DNA of 64,000 bases from Gonatopus flavifemur. Its lineage: Eukaryota > Arthropoda > Insecta > Hymenoptera > Dryinidae. The DNA lies in NCBI GenBank assembly GCA_018340375.1, contig JAFFJZ010000001.1:13162001-13226000 (forward strand). The letters are read 5' to 3'. The translations under genes were made by a program, and so were the position numbers. The notes below the pieces were generated by a model, which ran no database searches, had not been told where the DNA came from, and saw only the letters and a list, made by a program, of their open reading frames with translations. Positions 55,942-64,000 of the stretch are shown in pieces (positions within the stretch are counted from its first letter, which is position 1; each line of letters opens with the position of its first letter).

Positions 55942-56934
55942 CCCACATAGACAAAAAGATTTCGAAATCTAAAAAATATCTTACAAACTGTTCTAAAAAA
56001 TATCTAAAAGAAGTTTAAAAGATGTCTTATGCGACAGTTTTAGACATCCAAAACATGTCTTGAGTAAGACATCTTTTAGAACTCTCACTAGATATCTAGA
56101 AGATATCTTTTAGACTTCTTCAAGACAAGTTTTAGATATGATGCAAAGTTTTCTTAGGACCTCTTTCCTGATTGATAAAAACCCCATTTATTCCTATTAA
56201 ATGTGCAGAATTCGAATTTTAATGTGAATTTATTACATTCAATAGGAATGAATAGGTTTCATTAACCACGGTTGAAGCACACTTTCAGATGATCGGAAAA
56301 TGTCTTGCGAATTATATATTCCATCCCTGTAACTTCCCCAAGACACAGATCTTTTAGGTGAAATTCACGTTCATTATACGTACATTTATGTTCAAGGAAT
56401 GTTCGGACCATCCAATGTCCGGACGTTCAATGCACCTTCACTGAATATTCTTCGGACCTTCGTGTTTTTTTGGAATTACAAACTATGACCGTAGAATTTT
56501 CCTGTACGCCTGTTCAAAATATCTCATCGAACCCACGGATTCCGATGCAGATTCTATTGGTTCGATCAAATTCTTCAAGCAGGAGTACTTGAACGAATTA
56601 AGTTTTCAATCCATGCAACATCACTTGTGGTCCGACGTGATCCAATTTGGTCAGTAGAAACAATGCACTGCACGTTATGAGATTATGAAAATTTTAATAA
56701 TGAAAGTCGCCTATTATTTGATTTTATATCAAAATTATTAATATTGTGATTTTGATTTCCAAGATATCTAAAAGATGTCTTTTAATAAATCTTTCAAGAC
56801 ATCTTTGAAATAAAATCTGTTAGACATCTTTAGGATAACTTCAAGAGACTTCTTAGAAATGTTCTCAGTGAGACTTCTAAAAGAAGTCTATAAGTTGTCT
56901 TTTAGATATCTTTAAGATTTGTATGTTCATTGGG
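55942..56934. mobile_element. class 1 foldback element, AGATATCT-rich
   Basis: CCCACATAGACAAAAAGATT is mirrored by AAGATTTGTATGTTCATTGGG with mismatches, and TT flanks both sides (55940-55941 and 56935-56936). Both arms consist of AGATATCTTTTAGA, TTTTAGACATC and CTTCAAGAC words. The centre (about 56160-56750) holds a relative of the 39540 family at 56336-56474 and other AT-rich sequence. Confidence 0.7.
56336..56474. repeat. diverged relative of the 39540-39676 element
   Basis: CCCCAAGACACAG at the left and TTCGTGTTTTTTTGG at the right, with GTTCGGACCATCCAATGTCC and its mirrored partner inside. Confidence 0.45.
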
Positions 56935-56939
56935 TTGAT

Positions 56940-57296
56940 ATTACATTGATAAATTTGCTGTGACAGCGAAATCTAGGTTTATCGAGAACCTCAAAGGAAC
57001 CTTTTGCTCGAGCAGTGCATTTTTTGCAATGACAGCAAACTATTTACTATCACAGCGATCTTGTTAGCAATTTTTCAGCTGTGGTCGCAAAAAATGTTCG
57101 CTCCTCCAGCAACCTTTGTTTGCTATTCAATATATATGATACTAAAAAATTTGCTGTTTTGGCAAATCATGTTGCTCTCTCTTTCAGCAATCCAGTATGC
57201 CGTTGCAGTTAATTTTTAGCTAGTTCAGCAAAAAGATTTGTCATTACATATATAACACCTTGATTTGCTGCGTCAGCAAATTTCCTTCTCCAGGAA
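56940..57296. repeat. worn copy of the 54592 CAGCAAA-rich family, inverted
   Basis: TTTGCTGCGTCAGCAAATTT with CCTTCTCC at the right, and ATATATAACACCTTGATTTG, correspond in reverse to the left end of 54592-54890. The left terminus is not recognised. Confidence 0.5.
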
Positions 57297-57299
57297 ATT

Positions 57300-58929
57300 T
57301 CGTGAGTAAAGATTTTTATTCTGTTCTTCTCTGTATTCTCCAATAGCAACAAAATACTCAATAAAATGTTGAACATCGAGGACTTGTTGACTCGTCTGTA
57401 CGACGCTTCCAAACCACAGTCACCCCCCGTATCTAAACGATCCTAAGCAAATATAAAACGAGAATCAATCCTTGTTCAAACAAATGAATGTTTCTACCGA
57501 CCCACGATGAGTGAGAATATGTATTTATCGTGAGGGTAAACTGCTCGTTTTGCGGTATCCCGTATATATAATTCGGAAAGGCACAAAGTCGCACGTGCTG
57601 TTTAATCCATGTGCGTCTGAAGATTGTGAAGCGTTATAATGTCTATAAAGTATGACTCGAGATCGATGATGAGAGAAGAGGGTGAATCCAAATACGAAGG
57701 GGAAGGTGCCAAGTTAAACGCGAAGGGACCGTTTTTAATTAGATTTACGATAGATCTTTCTCGCGGTGGTGGGATCGACTTTGTTCCATTCGTAATAAGA
57801 GGGTTCTAAATTCGGTGATAATATATTATGATCGCATTAATAAACAATCGAAAGTTTGAAGCGAATCTCCATGGATTTGCGTGATGAAAAAAAAACACAA
57901 CGTCCTTTCTCGTATTCTCTATTCCACAGTTTTGTCAGCTATATAATGCTTCAAACGCTTTTACGTACTTTTATAATTCATCTATAAATTCATATTAATA
58001 TTTGTGGGTTTCTTTGGTATCCACGAAACCAAGATATTTTACGAGTTTTACCTCATCGTAGATCTTTCCACTCAGATTTCCGGAGAAATCTCGTTAAAGG
58101 GAGAATATAAACTTGTGTGTAACGATCAAGTTGTCACGGATGCGATCACGGTCCGTTTTCCAGTTCATAAAGTCTCTCTAGGCTCACAATAGTGGCTAAC
58201 TAGGCGTGGTTCGATTTGAAGAGGGTCACCTGGTACATTATTCGTTCATACACACATACACGTATAATATATCAATGCACGAACATGAATATTTCTTTAT
58301 ACGCGTGTGAACAAGCATGATATACCTACTCATACGAGGTCTCACACCCAGTAACATCCTCTGACAGGTTGATACCCATGTCCCAGCAGTGACGTGCAAC
58401 GTGTGTCAAAAGTATCAAGATTTCCTGTCACGACACACACAATCCTACATCGAATGATGTTTCTTCAGAAGTTTGATACGTAGTTTTTGGTAACCACCTA
58501 ACCGCCTAACCACTTTGTGTGTACATGTGCTCGAATTTCTTCCCTCGTATTCTTATTCTGCTTTTATATTGATATACTCAATGAAGACGAAGATCATCAT
58601 GCGTTACACTCTAAGGTTTTCAAGGTTTTCTTTTTCTCCATCGAGGGGGTCAAATACAGCTTAAATATTCTTAGGTTTGGAAAAATATAGAATTCAAGTA
58701 CAGTACTTGTCCTTTGGATATAATAGTACTTATAGTACTCTCCATTATTCGCTCGACGACAGGTGAACTTGTTCTCGAAAAGAATGAAGAGGAATACACA
58801 TTTTTATCCATCTCTCGAGCCCCTCTTCCCTCTCTTGGTTCGAAATTGCTCGCGTAAATTTTCCCGCATTTGATGAAGGGTCCTTTATTTTCCTTTTGTT
58901 TGGGAGTCTCCTCTCGCGTGTACGTGTGC

Positions 58930-58973
<44 letters not shown>

Positions 58974-60305
58974 AAGGAATCGCGATGATTTACGTCGGCA
59001 ACGTCGATCCACAAATCTTCTTGAGCATCTCGACGTCGTATCGGGTCCTCGTCGCAGCTCATAATGGTCAAGATCGATCGATCTTCCGATATTGGACGAT
59101 CGATCTTAACGTTCGTCTTGTTTCATTCAAGCTATTACAATAACTAGGTATTAGATGTGCGTCTATATCTTTTGTTGGCAGATTTTATTCCGTACCGAAA
59201 GTGTCAGTATTAAATATTTCGATGATCGATACGATCGTTCCTTTCTCCCGTGTATGTCTTTGAATGGGAGAAAAGCTTAAAACAAAAATGAAAGAGATAA
59301 CGTGGGAGATACGAAATCCGTTACGTTGATCGAATCGCGATCGAATTCATCGTGTTCGATTATGATCGATACAGGAAGTGATAGAACTTCACTTCCATTT
59401 TCTTCAACACTTATGTTTTTAAATATTAAGAACTCATGAGAAAGATTAAAGATTCACTTCATGGATTCGCAGAGTAATCTGTTTTGATCTGGGATGCTTT
59501 TCCCTCCAACGTTTTGTTCTCTTTCTTTTTTTGTCACGCGATCACTCGACTGAAAAAATAATACCAAAGAAAAATAGTGAAGACGAGGGAAGAGAAAACA
59601 AGGAGGTCGAGTGTATGCGTTTGAGCGGTGACAAAGTCGTGCGCCTAGAATCCAAAAATCCTTGAAGGGTACTAGGCTAATCCTTTGAAGCAACAAACAA
59701 AGATGTTGAAATATATGTCTTTGGGCTGTACGAGGAGATGAGGATACCAAGCAAAACTAGTTAGAAAGGTGAAAAAGGCCAAAAGATCACTGTGTAACCG
59801 GTTACCCATTTACTCAGTACTCAACCTGAAAAGTTCTTCAAAGAGATTTTCACGATGGATCGGGTTCAGCTAATCCTCAAAGAAAATATATAATGGCAGT
59901 GGATAATTCACAAAATCAGTCATGGATCAACAAATCGCGACATCGGAGCTGCAACTTAAACACCAACTCATTCGGTTACAGAAGAAGTGTATAATCTTCT
60001 TAGGAAGGTTCCCAAATTTCAATGAACACATGAATAAGAGAATCGAGTTGACGAAGTTTCTTGTTTAAATCTACCTTGTGGATTATTTTCCACTATTTTC
60101 ACCTATCCAAGGTCTCACTATTCTCGTCAGTATGGTATTTTATTTGAATATAATTTCAAGAGATTTATGATTTTTACTGACATTTTATATCGCGTTTTAG
60201 TACGCAGATATTGTGAATTCATTCATAAATGCCTATATTTGATTTAAGGGGCAAAATACAAGCAAATGTACCTTGTTTTTGAGAATTTATTACAATTCAT
60301 TGGTT
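57300..60305. other. apparently unique non-coding DNA
   Basis: No element ends or known domains were found. A 62-codon frame at 58004-58192 is not recognisable. GATCGATC-rich stretches occur at 59068-59110 and 59220-59380. Confidence 0.4.
58930..58971. repeat. (TA)n microsatellite, about 20 units
   Basis: An uninterrupted TA run. It opens overlapping Tyr-Ile frames on both strands that are not genes. Confidence 0.95.
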
Positions 60306-60310
60306 AAATA

Positions 60311-61392
60311 CACAGTAAAAAGTAAATCTTAATTCCATGATCGACTGATTTTCAGATGAGGCTCAAAATCAGCAATGTTAAGATTTCAGCCGTAATATGG
60401 GATGAAAAACAGTTATGGCCGTATTAAATTCAATTGAACCGGATAATATGCTGATTATCAGCAATGCATATCTTATAGGCAGCCATGTAGAGTTTGATGG
60501 ATAATTCAGTAAAAAATATCTGAAAACAAGATTAGAATTCTTTTATTTTCAGTGTTACAATTGTTTATACGTACACATATATATTTGCATATAATTAATG
60601 ACAGTTTCAATTCAGTCAAATTATTTCAGGTTTTTTATTTATTATTCAAGGTGTCTAACAAATTCGGTAGCAGTTTGTAATATCACTTTCGTAAAAGCTT
60701 GTTATTGGATTTTCCGCACTGTCAATGGATTTTTTATGTCGACACTTTCACTTCAACATTACAACACAAATTGGAATTAATTCAAACTTTTGGGGGTATT
60801 CACATTTCCACTAATTCTCAGTTCCCGTGAAATGTTTTCCAAATTTATCTTCGACTGCACACTACACATACCATCAAATTATACTATTATGAAATTATTT
60901 ATCACATGCGTCGATCGAAACGGTACCGTGGCGAAGTGGTTAAACGCAAAGGACTAGGACAGGTTATTCCAGCAACAATGTGGGTTCGAATCTCCCGATG
61001 AGGGTTAAAGATGTTCAATCTTCAAAAACTACGATCATGATATAATTGAATAGTCAACAAGTGAAGTGAATAAATTCACACAACAGGGAACTTTTATTTT
61101 GCATTCTCCGAATAAACACAAACAACTTCCTCATCGTCGATAGGTAACGCTATGTTGAAAAGAACAAAACAAAAAACAATGGACGAACCCATTTATCAGG
61201 AATAATTCGCTTTGAATTTCAGTTCAAAATCAGTTTCAATTTCAGTTCAATAGGGATCAATGTAAGCTGTATTCTTGTTTGAGTTTGAGAAGGTTTTCCA
61301 GTAGCTGACTTTAAGTCTGATGAGTCTTCTTTCGGCAGCATCTTAAATTCAGCTTATATTTTAACTGAAATCAAGTTTTCCTTTTTACCGTG
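60311..61392. mobile_element. possible long class 2 element containing a tRNA-like sequence
   Basis: CACAGTAAAAAG and CTTTTTACCGTG are mirrored ends, with TA at 60309-60310 and 61393-61394. Beyond the first 12 bp the arms match poorly, so the two ends may belong to one old element or to two. TTTCAGTTCAA/AAATCAG words are frequent in both halves. Confidence 0.45.
60922..61006 (+). ncRNA. tRNA-like sequence with pol III A and B boxes (pseudo-tRNA or SINE head)
   Basis: TGGCGAAGTGG at 60929-60939 fits an A box and GGTTCGAATCT at 60983-60993 fits a B box, with spacing as in a tRNA with a variable arm. The stretch around GGACTAGGACAGG resembles the anticodon arm of a serine tRNA. The seven bases before the A box do not pair with those after the T arm, so no acceptor stem forms. 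A functional tRNA is therefore unlikely; a tRNA-derived SINE fragment or pseudogene fits better. Confidence 0.4.
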
Positions 61393-61409
61393 TATAAAAT
61401 AATGAAATG

Positions 61410-61640
61410 AAGTACACCTTAGAATTAACGTTCAAAACTATCTTTACAATTTTCTTTGACACAAAAATATTTCAAAATGGGTGGAGCTACGAGTTGGTAC
61501 CTCGTTTTCGCACCGTGCAGCCTACAGGTCGCAATTTTTATCTGAAATCAAAAAACCAAAATTCTATCGTCAAAGTATATCAAAACGCACAATTTGACGG
61601 AGAGAAAAACAAAAAATCGAGTTAATTCACCCGGCTTTTT
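61410..61640 (+). repeat. R2 repeat, copy 1
   Basis: CAAAACTATCTTTACAATTT, CAAAATGGGTGGAGCTAC, GCACCGTGCAGCCTACAGG and AAAACCAAAATTCTATCGTC match, in inverted orientation, the copy at 63745-63990. Confidence 0.65.
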
Positions 61641-61679
61641 TGAATTTTTGAATTAAAAACAAACATATATTTCTGCTTC

Positions 61680-62826
61680 CTCGCAAAGAGGAAGCATAGT
61701 GCTCGTTTCGGAGACCCGAAAATTTGTTTGCCTCCAAACTCAAAATTTCTTACACCAAACGACTCCCCAAAACTCGGAGAACAATTTTGGTTTGGTGTCC
61801 GATGTCCGTCTGTATGTCAACATTTACACGAACGCGCATATTTCCGTTTGAGTTATCCAATCGTCATGAAATTTTTATCACGGTTGTCGGCAAGGACGAT
61901 GATGGTCCCATATTTGTTTCATCCCGATACGTGCACAAGAATTTGATGGAGATGAGCAAATGTAGCAAAAATTTGTCATTTTTGCGAACACGAATATCTT
62001 TGCTCCCTATTATCCAATTGCAATAAAATTTATATCACGCTCTAGTTATGATCCGACAGTGGCTTCATACGAGTTTCATCGCAGTCGATCCAAAATTGTG
62101 GAAAATTTATTTTTGCAATTCGCCTCATTTTACAATATTTTAAAAGCATGTCTTCCATATGTCATTATCATCCGAATGCCATAGAACTTTGAGGATATGC
62201 AACTCACGAGATGTGATTTCTACAATATAAATTCCAGGCAAATCGGTGTTCAGGCGAGAAAAAGGTAAGCGCTAAGCTTCGAAACGAAATTTGAGAATTT
62301 CGTAAATACCGCTATCATGCGGATATCCTCTGTTCCTATCATCCGTAGGGTTACCATACGCCCGGGAAAACCCGGACATGTACTCTTTATAATACGGTTT
62401 TTCCGATATTAAAATGTAGATCTAATTCCTTCTTTAAAAAGAGAACAAAAAGAGTACTGAGAGTACAAGTCGAAAACCCTGGCGGATGTTCCCGCATTCT
62501 TGAAAAGAGTACATGTCCGAGTTTTTCCCCGGACACATATGGTAACCCTAATCATCCGATTGTTATGAAATTTCTACCACAGTTTCATGCAGTGTCGATA
62601 AGCGTCCCAAATCAGTTTCAATCTGATCCGTACAGGAAAACGGGAAGGGGAAGAAAAAAACTCTGCCAATTGGCACACGGCTTCCTCTTTTGTACATCTG
62701 TTGCAAATTCGGGAGGGAGCAAAATTTCAGGGTCGATAATGATCACATATAAGTTTCAACTTGATCTTTGCAGAAAAACGGTAGAGGGGGAGGAAACATG
62801 TTATCGACAATTTTGATTTTGTAACC
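61680..62826 (+). repeat. R3 repeat: diverged modules with ATCCGATTGxxATGAAA
   Basis: Several modules begin with variants of TATCCAATCGTCATGAAATT or ATCCGATTGTTATGAAATTT (61855, 62008, 62552) and continue with a GATGGTCCCATATTTGTTTC-like segment. The last module carries CTGCCAATTGGCACACGGC and CTCTTTTGTACATC, repeated in inverted orientation at 63190-63368. Open frames are short and not recognised. Confidence 0.5.
62346..62550. mobile_element. small non-autonomous hAT-type element
   Basis: The 8-bp repeat ATCATCCG lies at 62338-62345 and 62551-62558. The ends TAGGGTTACCATACG and its mirror CATATGGTAACCCTA differ at one base. Arms continue through AAAACCCGGACATGTACTCT. Excising one repeat restores ATCATCCGATTGTTATGAAA, a normal R3 module. 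Confidence 0.85.
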
Positions 62827-63368
62827 GTACACTGAGAAAAGTGTATGGGATTGATTACCATTTCCTATAGTTCTCATCGGGACTTTAGAATAGGAATTCA
62901 GTGCTGACTCGCTGTTTGGTGATCGTTCCTATGTTAACCTATCGTTCCCATGGTAACGTAAACAGTTTATCGCACTCACTTCGATTTTGAATGGTACTTA
63001 CTAGAATTTTGGAATATCTGTCACCTAATTCCCATCCCTCCTAGTAATGGTTACCGTATACTTTTCTCCGTGTACGTCTCTCCGCTTCCCGTTATCCGAT
63101 TGGGATGAAACTTATATGGGACCCCTATGAGACCATAACTGAAACGTGGTATAAGGTTTCATTACAATCGGATAACGGGAAGCGAAGATACGTACGGTTA
63201 CAAAAAAAAAATTGTCGATAACATGTTTCCTCCCTCTCTCCCGTTTTTCTGCAAAGATCAAGTTGAAACTTATATGGGATCATTATCGACACTGAAATTT
63301 TGCTCCCTCCCGAATTTGCAACGGATGTACAAAAGAGGAAGCCGTGTGCCAATTGGCAGAGTTTTTTT
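62655..63368. repeat. large inverted repeat interrupted in its left arm by a class 2 element
   Basis: The left arm is 62655-62826 plus 63075-63115; the right arm is about 63148-63368. Paired landmarks are TGCCAATTGGCACACGGC, GAGGAAACATGTTATCGACA, TTTTGTAACCGTAC and TTCCCGTTATCCGATTGGGA with their mirrors. The left arm is split at a TA by 62830-63072. The right arm keeps the empty site (ACGTACGGTTAC). Confidence 0.75.
62830..63072. mobile_element. class 2 foldback element in the left arm of the inverted repeat
   Basis: CACTGAGAAAAG is mirrored by CTTTTCTCCGTG, with TA at 62828-62829 and 63073-63074. GTATGGGATTGATTACCATT is paired with TAATGGTTACCGTATAC. The target is verified by the uninterrupted right arm of the surrounding inverted repeat. 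Confidence 0.82.
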
Positions 63369-63396
63369 AACTTTGCCCGATACATTAAAATGTATA

Positions 63397-63690
63397 CCAG
63401 GTGATTCAATATGTTCGTAGAATAAGTAAGGAACAAACAAAAGTTTTATTATTGAACATAGTTGCCTTCGAGGGCGATACAACGAGTATAACGATTTCAC
63501 AACTTTCCGATACCACTCTTATAGTGCGATTTCTCTCTCTGTTCAAAATAGTCTTCAGTCTCCGCGATTACTCCATCATTGGACTCAAATTTCTTTCCAG
63601 CAAGCATTTTCTTGAGATCTGAAAACAGGAAAAAGTTGCGGAGAGCTAAATTTGGAGAATACGGTGGGGGGGGGGGTAAGCAATTCGGAG
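63397..63690 (-). pseudogene. mariner remnant: transposase C-terminus and one terminal repeat
   Basis: On the minus strand 63690 to 63449 reads PPPPYSPNLALRNFFLFSDL, KKMLAGKKFESNDGVIAETE, DYFEQREKSHYKSGIGKL, stop, NRYTRCIALEGNYVQ and then TAA. The usual YSPDLAPSDY motif has become YSPNLALRNF, so the third catalytic Asp is replaced. The element end is CCAGGTGATTCAATATGTTC at 63397, preceded by TA (63395-63396). Everything upstream of the third catalytic motif is missing. The CIALEGNYV ending marks a lineage different from the other three mariners here. Confidence 0.72.
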
Positions 63691-63744
63691 CCTATGTGTC
63701 ATCCTACAGACTTTTTGAATGGACTGTTTTTCCAAAACGCTTCT

Positions 63745-63990
63745 GAATTTTCAATTTTCCATTTTCATTCGTTTTGACTCCGTCAAGTTGAGCGTTTTCA
63801 CGTATATTCTAACGATAGAATTTTGGTTTTTAAGTTTTAGAAAAAAATTGAGGCCTGTAGGCTGCACGGCGCAAAAACGAAAGACCAACTGATAGCAACT
63901 GTAGCTCCACCATTTTGGAATATTTTTGTCTCAACAAAATTATGAAGATAGTTTGAAACGTAGATTTCAAGATCTGCGTTATTTCATTAA
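63745..63990 (-). repeat. R2 repeat, copy 2 (inverted relative to copy 1)
   Basis: In reverse this reads GCCGTGCAGCCTACAGGCC, AACCAAAATTCTATCG and CTTGACGGAGTCAAAACG, matching 61410-61640. Together with the central inverted repeat it suggests that a larger part of 61.4-64.0 kb is an inverted duplication. Confidence 0.6.
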
Positions 63991-64000
63991 TGGATCCTCA

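Noticed and set aside
58671..59071. Frames with long Tyr-Ile repeats
   Set aside because: They read through the (TA)20 microsatellite.
60922..61006. Functional tRNA gene
   Set aside because: The acceptor stem does not pair; kept only as a tRNA-like sequence.
1..64000. LTR retrotransposon, LINE or viral genes
   Set aside because: I saw no reverse transcriptase, integrase, gag-like or capsid-like frame and no paired long terminal repeats.

Overview
This 64 kb window is AT-rich eukaryotic DNA, almost certainly from an insect. The evidence is mariner transposases of the type common in insects, TTAA-target and hAT-type elements, dense short inverted-repeat elements, and no bacterial gene organisation. 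A hymenopteran is a reasonable guess, because the intact mariner protein recalls mauritiana-group elements of ants and flies as I remember them; the sequence alone does not prove it. I recognise no complete host gene. One small GC-richer stretch at 418-595 (minus strand) has the look of an internal host exon. Most of the window is intergenic or intronic DNA remodelled by mobile elements.

Layout. 0.4-3.8 kb: candidate exon, three CCC/GGG foldback elements, an old mariner pseudogene split by another foldback, and a hAT-type miniature element. 4.2-6.7 kb: apparently unique DNA. 6.7-10.3 kb: a CGCTCG-rich tandem repeat, nested foldbacks and a 600-bp giant hairpin. 11-19.6 kb: two copies of a roughly 0.9-kb repeat here named R1; the second is split by a 1.74-kb piggyBac-like foldback. 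21-22.3 kb: a complete mariner with an open transposase frame. 24-33.6 kb: a hAT-type element and many nested foldbacks. 35.9-41.2 kb: more foldbacks, including a 2.67-kb one that interrupts a probable pogo-like transposase start. 41.6-43.2 kb: a TTAA-flanked element carrying a 42-bp minisatellite. 44.8-47.5 kb: a cluster with three-deep nesting. 49-57 kb: the densest stack, with R1 interrupted by a mariner that is itself interrupted by a hAT element and a foldback. 60.3-64 kb: a tRNA-like sequence, inverted repeats, a small hAT-type element and a mariner remnant.

The most interesting pattern is a swarm of non-coding palindromic elements in two terminal classes. Class 1 begins CCC and ends GGG and is flanked by a 2-bp duplication of almost any sequence (13 of 19 copies read here match exactly). 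Class 2 begins CAC(G/T)G and ends C(A/C)GTG and is flanked by TA, CA or TG. Several families also have an interior built from repeats of their own short self-complementary word (for example AGATCT, ATCAGGTCCTGAT, CATATATG, AGATATCT). No transposase for either class is visible, so the source of mobility must lie elsewhere. Insertions into other elements allow empty sites and relative ages to be read directly.
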